From RZYY01 sp036794825 (GTDB lineage: Bacteria; Bacteroidota; Bacteroidia; Bacteroidales; 4484-276), in the NCBI GenBank assembly GCA_036794825.1, contig DAIRGA010000005.1, positions 62,001 to 126,000 of the forward strand: a DNA stretch of 64,000 nt. Direction: 5' to 3'. Shown piece by piece: positions 33,741 to 41,955 of the stretch; positions within the stretch are counted from its first letter, which is position 1; each line of letters begins with the position of its first letter. The position numbers and the translations under genes are program-made. The notes beneath the pieces were generated by a model. That model was not told the DNA's origin and did no database searches. It saw only the letters and a list, made by a program, of their open reading frames with translations.

Positions 33741-33854
33741 CTATTTGATTCGCATTCTACGCTCAAACTCTTCCCATACTATCGCTTGCTGAGAGGGGTT
33801 TAAGTCTGAATAATATTTTCCGAAAATCTCTATTGCAATCTGATTGATATTCAT
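33741..33854 (-). CDS. 37-residue small protein
   Basis: The frame encodes 37 residues: MNINQIAIEIFGKYYSDLNP, then a short amphipathic tail ending RRMRIK. It is easily missed by size, but it has its own copy of the hairpin leader (33864-33930) ending 10 bases before its ATG, exactly as its three neighbours do. That shared architecture is the main evidence that it is a true gene. No family is recognised; it is helical and soluble in appearance. Confidence 0.6.
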   Translation of the reverse strand: MNINQIAIEIFGKYYSDLNPSQQAIVWEEFERRMRIK

Positions 33855-33863
33855 AAGAGAAGA

Positions 33864-33930
33864 GCCCATGCCCTTGGGACTTGTTGTGGCTTCCCGATAG
33901 ATCGGTACTTGTCTGGCACGCCATGATTAA
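33864..33930 (-). promoter_or_regulatory. Covarying hairpin leader, copy 2 (with inserted hairpin)
   Basis: The RNA has CCCA-AGGGCA-UGGG (33865-33868 and 33875-33878), preceded by GGC, GUGCCA and GCC as in the other copies. An extra CCGAT/ATCGG hairpin (33894-33905 region) is inserted between GUGCCA and GCC. The stem ends 10 bases before the ATG at 33854. Confidence 0.68.
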
Positions 33931-33932
33931 CA

Positions 33933-34328
33933 CTAAGCTTGTTTTAAAGTGAGGTGTTCTGCTTGTGAAAGGTCGAGCGATTCATAGTACAGGGATTTGA
34001 TCGTTTCGGTGATCTCTTCAGATTCGAGATTAAAGCTTTCAACCTCATTAAACCAGCTCCAGAAGAAGGTATTACGTTCCTCCTCCTCTTCTGATTCGTC
34101 CCGATCAATGATCAGGTCGTTGTAGATCAAGACAATCTCGTGGTAAGTTCCGAAGTCATGCTCAAAAGCTTTCACCTTGAAATAGCAAAGCCCTTTCAAT
34201 TGATCCGGAATTGGGAATTTCTCCCGAATGAGTTTAAGGAGGTAGTTCATTTCGATTTTGTTTTTCTCAAAATAGTATGGGTCTCCGACTTGTGCAAAGC
34301 CGTTTGAACCAACATAAAGATAATCCAT
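33933..34328 (-). CDS. Hypothetical acidic protein
   Basis: This 131-residue, strongly acidic protein (DRDESEEEEERN, ESEEITETIK) has an aromatic core and no membrane segment or known motif. It lies in the four-gene minus-strand array and is preceded by hairpin leader copy 3 (stem 10 bases from the ATG). Acidic proteins in mobile elements are sometimes DNA mimics or anti-restriction factors; that is speculation here. Confidence 0.6.
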   Translation of the reverse strand: MDYLYVGSNGFAQVGDPYYFEKNKIEMNYLLKLIREKFPIPDQLKGLCYFKVKAFEHDFGTYHEIVLIYNDLIIDRDESEEEEERNTFFWSWFNEVESFNLESEEITETIKSLYYESLDLSQAEHLTLKQA

Positions 34329-34338
34329 AGTTTAATCG

Positions 34339-34387
34339 CTCCTGCCCTGGAGACTGGTTTTGGCTTGTGGCACGCCTGATTGATTAA
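34339..34387 (-). promoter_or_regulatory. Covarying hairpin leader, copy 3
   Basis: The RNA has CUCC-AGGGCA-GGAG (34339-34342 and 34349-34352), 10 bases before the ATG at 34328, preceded by GGC-GUGCCACAA-GCC. Its 5' end overlaps the stop of the upstream gene (34384-34386). Confidence 0.7.
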
Positions 34388-34572
34388 AATGTGATGTATT
34401 CGTAGGTATGAGCTACCCCCTGTGAATCAAGACATTCCAAAAGGGAATTGTATTGTTTCATCAGATCAAGTATCCAGGGATAGTCATCTAAATCATCATT
34501 TCCGATGTATGGAGAGAGGTTCCAATACATTGCATGAACGATTTGTACAATCATTGGAAGTGGAATGTACAT
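34384..34572 (-). CDS. Small hypothetical protein
   Basis: The 62-residue protein (MYIPLPMIVQIVHAMYWNLS start; DDLDDYPWILDLMKQYNSLL) is first in the four-gene array. It is recognised mainly by its position directly after hairpin leader copy 4 (stem 9 bases before the ATG). No family or motif is known to me. Confidence 0.55.
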   Translation of the reverse strand: MYIPLPMIVQIVHAMYWNLSPYIGNDDLDDYPWILDLMKQYNSLLECLDSQGVAHTYEYITF

Positions 34573-34580
34573 GATTTCTT

Positions 34581-34627
34581 GCCCCTGCCTTGGGGACGTA
34601 TTTTGGCATCTGGCACGCCTGGTTTAA
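34581..34627 (-). promoter_or_regulatory. Covarying hairpin leader, copy 4
   Basis: The RNA has CCCC-AAGGCA-GGGG (34582-34585 and 34592-34595), 9 bases before the ATG at 34572, preceded by GGC-GUGCCAGAU-GCC. It is the most upstream copy, and the operon promoter should lie further upstream, but no clear -7 box was found. Confidence 0.7.
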
Positions 34628-34952
34628 ATTATTAGTATGGTTGACTTGGAAAAAGTTTTTAATCAAGTGAGAAAGGATAGAGTGATGAACCGGGGGATGT
34701 TAATGCCTAATTAAACAATTCATTAATAATCATTTAGAAAGATTTAAATCAAATTTCAGCGATCAACAATTCTGATGATTTCCAGAAATTTCTCTTGTTA
34801 AAGATGTCAGTTGCTCGAAATTTTATATTTTTGGTTTGATTTAAAGTTGAGCAAAAGGTAAGGTTAAATATACATTTTGAGGAGTTTTCGTTACCTTTGG
34901 TAAGGTTTTGAACAAATTTTGTGAGATTTTAAAAACGAGCCAACAACTTAAT
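34628..34952. other. Divergent intergenic region
   Basis: No gene is seen. The only clear signal is the plus-strand -7 box at 34892-34899. The minus-strand array must also be transcribed from here, without a consensus box that I can identify. Confidence 0.5.
34892..34899 (+). promoter_or_regulatory. -7 promoter box (TACCTTTG) of the peptidase-like gene pair
   Basis: TACCTTTG matches TAnnTTTG. A start point near 34906 gives a leader of about 47 bases to the ATG at 34953. Confidence 0.5.
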
Positions 34953-35606
34953 ATGAAAGAGTTTCTATTCAATGCATTTTACCAAGGAAAAGACAAAGAA
35001 TCTTTAGGGGCTGGGAATTGTGCTTCTTTAGCCTTAATAAAGGCTGCCATGTTTGCATTCGAATTCAATGTGTTTTCATACCATAAGGTACAAGATACTT
35101 ATCATGTGAATTTAAAAAATGGTGAATATTTAACTTTCACAGATTCTGAACTTTTTTACGCATCCAAAGAATCGTCATTTTTACTCGGTAAGTACGTGAA
35201 CAGTAGTGAAAAGGAAGTATTTGAGAAAATACGTTCTTATGCTCACCTATGCTTCACAGTAATATGTAAGATGGCACAGAAAAATGGTGACTACAGTAGT
35301 AGATTTAAGAAATTTATAATTCCAGAAACATTTGAACTTGCGGTTGAAATCATAAATGATGGAACAGGTACACCAGAAGTTTATGAGTTTTTAGGTTTAG
35401 AAAATAATGTTACCCCTGCATACCGAACAAAATTGGTAACCAAAATGCGAGAACCCTATGGGATGGTAATGTGGACTGCTGCCCATGCAATGTATGCCAA
35501 TAATGGATACTTTGACCTGTATGGTAAAAAACAAAGATTTAAAGGACGTGTAATGATTTCGTTACCAGGGAAAATTGCAACTGGCTTATTTCAAGTAAAA
35601 CCTTAA
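34953..35606 (+). CDS. Putative cysteine-peptidase-like protein
   Basis: The 217-residue protein has GAGNCASLALIKAAMFAF near residue 20, where a Cys lies at a helix start, and later WTAAHAMYANNGYFDLYG, with a His followed by Asn/Asp. That is the order Cys, His, Asp/Asn of papain-like peptidases and related amidases. No signal peptide is present. The ATG at 34953 is chosen; a frame extension to a TTG at 34908 would start almost on the predicted transcription start. It is 12 bp before its partner gene. Family and substrate are unknown. Confidence 0.55.
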   Translation: MKEFLFNAFYQGKDKESLGAGNCASLALIKAAMFAFEFNVFSYHKVQDTYHVNLKNGEYLTFTDSELFYASKESSFLLGKYVNSSEKEVFEKIRSYAHLCFTVICKMAQKNGDYSSRFKKFIIPETFELAVEIINDGTGTPEVYEFLGLENNVTPAYRTKLVTKMREPYGMVMWTAAHAMYANNGYFDLYGKKQRFKGRVMISLPGKIATGLFQVKP

Positions 35607-35618
35607 ATATAATATAAT

Positions 35619-36668
35619 ATGGAACTATTCTCTTTCAAAGAACATGATGTACTAACATCAATGTTTAACGACAAAAGTATTCGTGATTTAGATGAAGCAA
35701 TCAAAAGCCCCGATTTCGCGACATTAGCATTGCCTAAATCGGCTGGTGCAGTCTCTTTTGTGAAAGACAACTTTCCAAATCCTTCTATGTTGGAATTGTC
35801 AGATCAGTTTGTCAATTTTCAATTGTCTAATAGCTTAGATAAACCCTCTATTCAGGAATCATCACAGGTTGAGCCTATCCTTAGTGGGAGCAATGAGCAA
35901 CCTGACATGCTTGTCAACCTTGAAATGCTATCTTTTCATATTGGTGCAAATGAGGAAATTGATAAGAACTCAAGAGCGACAATAAGAATCAATATTGGTA
36001 AAGATGAAAATTCAAGAGACAAATATTTTGATACTGCATTTTGGAGCATTGCAGCTGGCTTGAACTTGTACAATCAAGCAAAAAATAAAGCGGCAGAACC
36101 AAAAGAACTTAAATCAGATTTTAAACAGGCATTTGGGAATAGACCTATTGAAATACCCGGTGGCTTAAGCAAAATGACGTTTGAAGTTGTAAAACATAGA
36201 GAGCCAAAATGGTGGCAAAATATTTTCAAATTTTTGCAATCTGAAACTGGAAAGTCATTAATTTCAACAGTTGGATTTCCTGCAATAACATCAACTGCAA
36301 TAAATATGCTTGATGAGCTGTTGAACCGTCTTGACAAATCAGAACCTGAAATTTTATTTAAAAGTTTACCTTTAAGACTTGCCTTGTCAAAACAGGCAAA
36401 AGATGACTTTACAGCTGGAAATCCCAGAATAAGAATGGGGTCGTTAAACCCTGGTTTTACGGTTTTAGCAAGGGGTAAAGATTTTGAAACAATCGTTGAT
36501 TCTGATGCTATTTTTTACCCTTCATATGGTAAGTTAGTTCCTTCCAATGTAACAGAAGCCCAATTACTAAGTGGACGATATGATGACCCATTTAAAAACG
36601 TCACATACTCTGTATTTAGAGTTGGAATGAAAGAAACAAAACTTGACCCAGCATTTAATTTTGGATAG
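35619..36668 (+). CDS. Unknown partner of the cysteine-peptidase-like protein
   Basis: The 349-residue protein shows no family I recognise. It has an acidic, low-hydrophobicity N-terminal third, then KWWQNIFKFLQSETGKSLI (about 202-220) followed by a moderately hydrophobic STVGFPAITSTAINML segment, and a beta-rich C-terminal third. The pair is transcribed together and ends at a long attC-like inverted repeat. A protease-effector or toxin-immunity pair is possible, but nothing in the sequence proves it. Confidence 0.6.
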   Translation: MELFSFKEHDVLTSMFNDKSIRDLDEAIKSPDFATLALPKSAGAVSFVKDNFPNPSMLELSDQFVNFQLSNSLDKPSIQESSQVEPILSGSNEQPDMLVNLEMLSFHIGANEEIDKNSRATIRINIGKDENSRDKYFDTAFWSIAAGLNLYNQAKNKAAEPKELKSDFKQAFGNRPIEIPGGLSKMTFEVVKHREPKWWQNIFKFLQSETGKSLISTVGFPAITSTAINMLDELLNRLDKSEPEILFKSLPLRLALSKQAKDDFTAGNPRIRMGSLNPGFTVLARGKDFETIVDSDAIFYPSYGKLVPSNVTEAQLLSGRYDDPFKNVTYSVFRVGMKETKLDPAFNFG

Positions 36669-36680
36669 AAAAACCTCACA

Positions 36681-36808
36681 TAACAGCACCTACCTAAAAG
36701 TGGCGGTTCAGTGGTTAAACTAAGCTCTATGCTTCTATCCAGTTTTGTGTTTAGCTGACAGTGAAGTGCTCCGAAATTGCCATCTTTGGGTAGCTTCAAT
36801 CCGTTCAA
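36681..36808. repeat. About 125-bp imperfect inverted repeat, attC-like
   Basis: The arm CTACCTAAAAGTGGCGGTTC (36690-36709) is matched, in reverse complement, by 36772-36792 (CTACCCAAAGATGGCAATTTC as its complement), with further pairing of TAAAC (36716-36720) to GTTTA (36748-36752). The whole would fold as one long, imperfect hairpin. Size, imperfection and the position just after a gene pair resemble attC sites of gene cassettes, and I recall similar sequences after accessory genes in Bacteroidota. The exact recombination boxes are not identified. Confidence 0.5.
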
Positions 36809-36821
36809 ACTTCATCAAAAA

Positions 36822-36851
36822 AAGAGCTGCCCATCATTTTGAGCAGCTCTT
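36822..36851 (-). terminator. Rho-independent terminator for the minus-strand replication operon
   Basis: AAGAGCTGC (36822-36830) pairs with GCAGCTCTT (36843-36851). On the minus strand a run of T follows. It lies downstream of the genes at 37040-39167. Confidence 0.75.
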
Positions 36852-36927
36852 AAATTTTGCGCTGAAAGTACTTCCGTTGCTCTTGCTACGTTTTTTCAGT
36901 GGTTTTTTTATAGTGTAAAGCTTTTTG

Positions 36928-36978
36928 AATCGCAACTTTTTCACTGGTGTGAAGGTGAGGGGGTTGCGATTTTTTTTG
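36928..36978 (+). terminator. Plus-strand terminator-like nested hairpin
   Basis: AATCGCAAC (36928-36936) pairs with GTTGCGATT (36963-36971), with an inner TTCAC/GTGAA hairpin, followed by a run of T. It could stop transcription from the gene pair ending at 36668. A minus-strand frame across it (36886-37086) is probably not a gene. Confidence 0.6.
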
Positions 36979-37039
36979 CATACACTTCCATGAGTAAAAA
37001 CCGTCTAAAAAAACAATGCCTAAAAAATGCAGCATAAAC

Positions 37040-37285
37040 TCATACCTGAATGGCAAAATGATAGTAGTAGTAAGCTTTTTGGTCAATCAGATAAACCAAT
37101 ATCTTATCTTTTGTGGTTTTTACCTGCCGGACTTTGACAACCTGATTCAGTTGCAACAGCCCTACGGGTATTATTACAATAGCCTCAAATGGACAATGAA
37201 TTCTCATCAGCTTTTTGGGAGTAATCACAAGTAAAGCATAAGGACTGCAATACCTGTTGATTTCCTGAATCTGCATGTCGTCCAT
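37040..37285 (-). CDS. Small hypothetical protein after DUF3871
   Basis: The 81-residue protein is hydrophobic and beta-rich (ALLVITPKKLMRIHCPF, IVIIPVGLLQLNQVV) with no clear membrane helix. Its ATG is 3 bases after the DUF3871 stop, which supports it as the last gene of the operon. The function is unknown. Confidence 0.6.
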   Translation of the reverse strand: MDDMQIQEINRYCSPYALLVITPKKLMRIHCPFEAIVIIPVGLLQLNQVVKVRQVKTTKDKILVYLIDQKAYYYYHFAIQV

Positions 37286-37288
37286 AGC

Positions 37289-38311
37289 CTAATTTATATA
37301 CCAGAACTCCTGCCTGTTTTTAAAGCTCTCCAGAATTCTTCGGGTAAAGGAATACACGCTGACATTTCTGTCAAGAAAAGTATCTACATAGCTGTTTTTA
37401 TTTGCTGAGGTAAACAGATTGTAGAGCCTCCAAAGGTCAATATCACCGTTTTTATCCCTGCAAAATGATTCATCCTTGTAATAATCCTTCACTACAATGT
37501 TGATCTGTGAATCGCCAAGTTCCAATGGGTGAATCTCTTTTTTCATTTTTACAGGCAGATGTGGATACATTCTGGCTCTTCCAACCATTTGTGCAAACAT
37601 AGGTTCTGACAAAGCATATTGTGTTAGCTCGTTCATCTCTTTTAACGTCTGATGAGCATTAAACTCGGTGAAAAGCCTGTAGGATTGTTCAACGATTTCA
37701 TGCGGAGACCTGGCACGAATTTCAGATGAAAATCCATCTGTTGAGATGCATAGATTGCAACAAACCCAATTGTTGAAACCAATGAAGATTTTAAACTTTT
37801 CCTCTGATTTTCTGCTGTTTAGGTTTTCCAGGTTGTATGCCCTTACACCTCCTACTGTCAAAGAAAGTTTATTTCCGGCTATATTATCGTGAATTGAAGG
37901 CACTTCAATTACAAATGCCATCCTTTCATAATAGAGCGTCTTTTCTGCTTCTGACAGCAGGTTGGCCGGTTTTCCCATTGCTTCAGGAACCCTACCTTTA
38001 ATAGGATGTGATACCCTGATTGCAGGCTCAAGAATTTGCTCACGGCTGAATACGTGGCTTGCAGTTTCATGTATTGCGCTAATAAACTCTGCATGACTGA
38101 TGGTAGATTCATTATCCTTTGCAAAAACAGGAATGATGCATTTGTTCCTCAATCTGCTGTAATAGATTGATTTGGTGTTTGCTCCAAGAAAATGTTCCCT
38201 TGATATTTGACCTGAGTACGCCTCTTCATTCTCAAGGATTTCAGCATCCAAAAACTCAACATCTTCATGCTGAGGATGGATTAGACGATTGTTTACACTA
38301 ATAATTTCCAT
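37289..38311 (-). CDS. DUF3871 family protein
   Basis: The 340-residue protein matches the DUF3871 pattern known from Bacteroidota mobile elements, with central GVRAYNLENLNSRKSEEKFK and VGRARMYPHLP segments. In some annotations these resemble phage DUF932-like proteins, but no activity is established. The ATG lies 14 bp inside the end of the Sak4-like ATPase gene, so both are translationally linked. Confidence 0.75.
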   Translation of the reverse strand: MEIISVNNRLIHPQHEDVEFLDAEILENEEAYSGQISREHFLGANTKSIYYSRLRNKCIIPVFAKDNESTISHAEFISAIHETASHVFSREQILEPAIRVSHPIKGRVPEAMGKPANLLSEAEKTLYYERMAFVIEVPSIHDNIAGNKLSLTVGGVRAYNLENLNSRKSEEKFKIFIGFNNWVCCNLCISTDGFSSEIRARSPHEIVEQSYRLFTEFNAHQTLKEMNELTQYALSEPMFAQMVGRARMYPHLPVKMKKEIHPLELGDSQINIVVKDYYKDESFCRDKNGDIDLWRLYNLFTSANKNSYVDTFLDRNVSVYSFTRRILESFKNRQEFWYIN

Positions 38312-39167
38312 AATTCTCTTCAGTTAAGTGGTTAGACATTACATCCATTTCAGTTTTCAGGATAACCTCTTTACGTCTGGTTAATGCTGGTTCAATTACT
38401 TTTCTGAGCATTGGATACTTTAACCAGATCTGTTTGAGTTCCTCAACTGTTTCGCAATCTTTGATGGAACTGAGTATTTCATCCAGTGAAGTTCCTTTGT
38501 TGCACCATTCTTTAATCTTTGAACCAGTGGCAGGCGTAATCAGAAATTGAGGTTTATCCATGAATAATCCGGTACGATCTTTTGTTGCCACAGCATTATG
38601 CTTTAGGTCAAGCTCAAATACCAGGGTGAATTCGTAATCCATTCCATCTCTGGTAATTCCTTTAAGTCCAACTTTTTCAGGAACTTGCTTACCGTTCTTC
38701 TCTGAAAGCACATAGTCCTGTTTAGACCTGATGGTAGCAATGATATGAGCGTTGGATTGGAGGATTTTCTGCACAAATGCATTATGACGTGGAGTTACTT
38801 TTGACCAATTGGTAAAAGAGTTGCCAATCATGTTACCATGAATATCCAGAATACCTCCATCACCATCCCATTCATGGGAAATGCTATCTATAATAATTAC
38901 ATTCATCCCAGCTTCTTCGCATATTTCAATTGCTTTGATGTAGCGTTCAGGTTCATAGGGATTATCCAGTTGTAACACGTTGTAATTACCTAAGTCAGCG
39001 TAAAGGTCAGAAGAATGTTGCTCGCTGTCAATGACCACGATCTTCGACCAGTCTTCGATTAACCCATAGGCTAAAAGTAAAGCACTGTAGGTCTTACCGG
39101 AGCCGCTTGGTCCTTGCAGCCCCATCTTGATTTTTGCCTGTTTACGTTCGGCTTGTCTAATGTTCAT
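38298..39167 (-). CDS. Sak4-like (RecA-fold) recombination ATPase
   Basis: The 289-residue AAA/RecA-fold ATPase has Walker A GPSGSGKT (19-26), a VVIDSEQHS segment (about 49-57), and Walker B VIIIDSISHEWDG (about 94-106), the arrangement of phage Sak4/Erf-associated single-strand annealing ATPases. It is expected to work in recombination or repair of the element's DNA, together with the neighbouring DUF3871 and DnaB-like genes. Confidence 0.82.
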   Translation of the reverse strand: MNIRQAERKQAKIKMGLQGPSGSGKTYSALLLAYGLIEDWSKIVVIDSEQHSSDLYADLGNYNVLQLDNPYEPERYIKAIEICEEAGMNVIIIDSISHEWDGDGGILDIHGNMIGNSFTNWSKVTPRHNAFVQKILQSNAHIIATIRSKQDYVLSEKNGKQVPEKVGLKGITRDGMDYEFTLVFELDLKHNAVATKDRTGLFMDKPQFLITPATGSKIKEWCNKGTSLDEILSSIKDCETVEELKQIWLKYPMLRKVIEPALTRRKEVILKTEMDVMSNHLTEENYGNY

Positions 39168-39257
39168 AAAATTAATGATTTAGTTTGTGAATAAAATAGT
39201 CTATTGCCCTCACACAAAGTGCATGAGGATTGATTTTTTTAAAGATTTGAAATGCTA

Positions 39258-40664
39258 TTAAAGAAGGATATCCTGGAACAGGTTAAAGTCCAGGTTGGCG
39301 TAAAGCCGGATTAGGGTCTCGTCCCCTTGATTGGAATCGTCACGGACAGCTCCGGGGTCAATGATCATCATCCGCTCGAGGATGTATCGCTTCTCACCGG
39401 AGTACTGGTTGAGTAAAAGCTTGTGAGAACCGGTGTTGTTGATCAGCAAGGTGTATGTAGGCACCCGACGTGAGGCTTCGGTACCCTTTATGTCAGTCAG
39501 CTGCGGCCTGAAACCTTTTTCCAGGTTGGCTTCGTTCGAATAATCATCCTTAAGGTGATGCAGCAGAAATACGAAGGCATTGTTATCCCGTCTGATATCA
39601 GCAGCGACGCCAATAGCATAGTCATAAAAGTCAATCATGTTTCTGCTAAATCGCTCCCTGTCATTCAGCGACAAGAGGTTATCAATGACGATTACAATAA
39701 ACCTGTCCGATCTGTTTTTGGAGAATACAGATGCTCTACGTTGAATGTCTTTGATCGAAATTGAGGTGTCAATGAACTCAACGTCGAAGCTATTCCATTC
39801 TTCCAGAGCTTTTCTGATTGCAATCTTCTCCTGGTCTGAAGTGTCTCGCTGAATGATTCTTTTTGGTTTGATCAGCACTTTGGAGCTACAGAAAGCAGCC
39901 AGTATGTCTTTGGCTGTATCCTCCAGGGTTACCCACAATACAGAGGTTTGACTGTCAGAACGCAACAACTGCCAGACGAGATAGGATGCCAGCTTGCTCT
40001 TACCAGCTTTGCTGGCACCAGCAATCAGCAATAGCTTATTTGGTGCCCACATGATGATCTTATCAAGTGAAGGAATCCCAACTGACCTCTTAACAAAGAG
40101 TGAACTGCTGGATGGTTTTGCAGATGAAACCTGGTCTGTAAAGTCCTTTATCAAATCTTTGGATTCGATCTCGGGATGGTCAATCATACCGGAAAGCTTG
40201 AGGTAAGATGATTCGAATATCCCAATGAGGTCAAACACATCCACAGAGATGTCGTAACCTGCCGACATGATGGCGGATGCCTGCTCAATGGAGATTCTTC
40301 GGAGGTATTCCTGAAACAGGATTCGTGCATGATAATCGATGTTTGAAGCTGAAGCAATACGTCTTGTGAGCTGCGCAAGGTAGTACGCGCCACCACAAAC
40401 ATCAAGGATTTTCCATTCCTGCAGCTTGCGGGTTACAGTGAGCAGATCAACAGGTTGATCGTTTTTGAAAAGAAACTCGATTGCTTTGTAAATCTGCTGG
40501 TGAGCTTTCAGGTAGAAAACCTGGTGATGAAAGTACCGAATGATCTTTAGGATTGATTTTGGCTCCAACATCAATGCACCCAAAACGACCTCTTCCAGTT
40601 CAATGGCCTGTGGCTGTAGCTTGTCATTTGGTAAATAGCTCTTGCTCAATCCTTTTGATTCCAT
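39258..40664 (-). CDS. DnaB-like replicative helicase
   Basis: The 468-residue protein has a DnaB-N-type helical domain (QAIELEEVVLGALMLEPKSI at about 17-36, then DVCGGAYYLAQL). The C-terminal RecA-fold motor has Walker A GASKAGKS and a Walker B with IVIVIDNLL. It should unwind the element's origin. The ATG at 40664 overlaps the upstream gene by 41 bp; a start at 40715 would add 17 poorly matching residues and is less likely. The Walker A is slightly unusual for DnaB, but length and order fit. Confidence 0.88.
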   Translation of the reverse strand: MESKGLSKSYLPNDKLQPQAIELEEVVLGALMLEPKSILKIIRYFHHQVFYLKAHQQIYKAIEFLFKNDQPVDLLTVTRKLQEWKILDVCGGAYYLAQLTRRIASASNIDYHARILFQEYLRRISIEQASAIMSAGYDISVDVFDLIGIFESSYLKLSGMIDHPEIESKDLIKDFTDQVSSAKPSSSSLFVKRSVGIPSLDKIIMWAPNKLLLIAGASKAGKSKLASYLVWQLLRSDSQTSVLWVTLEDTAKDILAAFCSSKVLIKPKRIIQRDTSDQEKIAIRKALEEWNSFDVEFIDTSISIKDIQRRASVFSKNRSDRFIVIVIDNLLSLNDRERFSRNMIDFYDYAIGVAADIRRDNNAFVFLLHHLKDDYSNEANLEKGFRPQLTDIKGTEASRRVPTYTLLINNTGSHKLLLNQYSGEKRYILERMMIIDPGAVRDDSNQGDETLIRLYANLDFNLFQDILL

Positions 40665-41019
40665 CGTACAGCTTATCAGATTGATCATCAAACAAATACT
40701 TGTCCCGTTCGACATTCACCAAACTTGTCTGATATTCACGAAGATACGAAGCTTGTAACAAGAATTGATAAATGTTCTTCCGCTCGGCTTCAGCATCTTT
40801 GCTCAGGAATCCGTCGGACAGTTTCTTGCCGAACTTCAGATACCAGCTATGGTGAAAATCGCGAAATTTGGACAGGATGTAATCATAAGTAATCGAATTG
40901 CCCAAAGAATCTTCTTTGCTTTGGCTTAGGATTTCCATTAGAAGGTTGTATCCCCTTTCCAGGTCACCTTCCGGATAAATAGCAGTAACGTCCTTGAAAA
41001 ACTTTGTTTTATCTGTCAT
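40624..41019 (-). CDS. Hypothetical protein before the DnaB-like helicase
   Basis: The 131-residue charged, helical protein (YDYILSKFRDFHHSWYLKFG; DKLYDGIKRIEQEL) has no recognised domain. Its end overlaps the start of the DnaB-like gene by 41 bp. The position suggests a helicase loader or primosome helper, but that is inference only. Confidence 0.65.
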   Translation of the reverse strand: MTDKTKFFKDVTAIYPEGDLERGYNLLMEILSQSKEDSLGNSITYDYILSKFRDFHHSWYLKFGKKLSDGFLSKDAEAERKNIYQFLLQASYLREYQTSLVNVERDKYLFDDQSDKLYDGIKRIEQELFTK

Positions 41020-41031
41020 TGCTAAAAATAT

Positions 41032-41328
41032 TTACGTGTGGATTTGCCAACCATCAGTTTTTGTAATGCTTACCGAGAATGTTGGAGCGGAACCGGATCC
41101 GTTCCCATCGTGCCTACCATGGAATATTAATCCACCATTCATAATTATTTTGCCTTCTTTCATGATGGCAAAGAGCATTGAAAGAGGCGCAAAGTCAGGA
41201 TAAAGGACAAAATCGCCTCTGGGATCGTTAGCATAGCGCTCAAGAATTTGAAGAAGGCTATTGTTTTGCATTCGATGACCAGCCATGATAGCCTCCAGTA
41301 GTCGGCCATTAGTTTTGTCTAAAATCAT
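41032..41328 (-). CDS. Small hypothetical protein, mobile-element type
   Basis: The 98-residue protein contains MNGGLIFHGRHDGNGSGSAP and WQIHT, a pattern I associate with short Bacteroidota mobile-element proteins. It lies 12 bp before the next gene in the operon. No function is known. Confidence 0.65.
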   Translation of the reverse strand: MILDKTNGRLLEAIMAGHRMQNNSLLQILERYANDPRGDFVLYPDFAPLSMLFAIMKEGKIIMNGGLIFHGRHDGNGSGSAPTFSVSITKTDGWQIHT

Positions 41329-41513
41329 TTTATTTAATTTATTAAGTTATGATGATAAATGTAAAAACATGTTTATAGATGCCTAATAGATGCTTAAATC
41401 AACGATCTATTTATTCTGGTGTACTACACTATAAAAGATGTAAGTGCGCTGTATGGGGCTGTAAATGGCCTTAAATCAAGTGCGATTAAAATTATATCAC
41501 TTTTAGATAGATT

Positions 41514-41726
41514 CTAATCATAGTTCTTGATGTCTAAGATCCTATTGATTGGAATGAAATAAGCACTTCCTCCAAACCTTCCCTCAGCTTCAAGGATAGC
41601 TTCAGATTCAAACCAGTTACAGTCCATATATTCCTGACAATCAGGCCAGGTTACCAGGAGATAGCAGTCAGGAATCAAAGAGATGTATTGATTTGTAACA
41701 TCAGGTAGTAATTCTGCAGCTTTCAT
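41514..41726 (-). CDS. Small hypothetical protein
   Basis: The 70-residue protein, with LLVTWPDCQEYMDCNWFESE and FGGSAYFIPI, resembles short conserved proteins of Bacteroidota integrative elements. It overlaps the upstream gene by 26 bp. No function is assigned. Confidence 0.6.
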   Translation of the reverse strand: MKAAELLPDVTNQYISLIPDCYLLVTWPDCQEYMDCNWFESEAILEAEGRFGGSAYFIPINRILDIKNYD

Positions 41727-41955
41727 GGTTCCTTATTTTCGTTGTAATGACATACTCTGCAATCGCTCTCAGACTGCTCCAATAAAGCTGGTCGCAATAA
41801 TCATCTGCCATCTTTGAAGCAATCCTTCGCATATCACCTTCATCGAGCCTTTCAATGTTAGGTATAGATAGTACAGCATCTTCTTCATCAGATGCTATTT
41901 CCAATAGGTCAGCCTTACAGACTGATGTAATTGTAAAATCTTTTAGATTTTCCAT
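41701..41955 (-). CDS. Small acidic hypothetical protein, first gene of the replication operon
   Basis: The 84-residue acidic protein (SDEEDAVLSIPNIERLDEGD) has a helical C-terminus. It appears to be the first gene of the minus-strand run ending at 37040. No family is recognised. Confidence 0.55.
   Translation of the reverse strand: MENLKDFTITSVCKADLLEIASDEEDAVLSIPNIERLDEGDMRRIASKMADDYCDQLYWSSLRAIAEYVITTKIRNHESCRITT

Noticed and set aside
33692..34627. CRISPR array interpretation of the four repeats
   Set aside because: Repeats are not identical, spacing equals whole genes, and they sit at fixed distance from start codons; they are gene leaders, not CRISPR repeats.
36886..37086. 66-codon minus-strand frame before the terminator
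   Set aside because: It overlaps the end of the 37040-37285 gene and runs across a perfect nested hairpin with T-run, which better explains the sequence.
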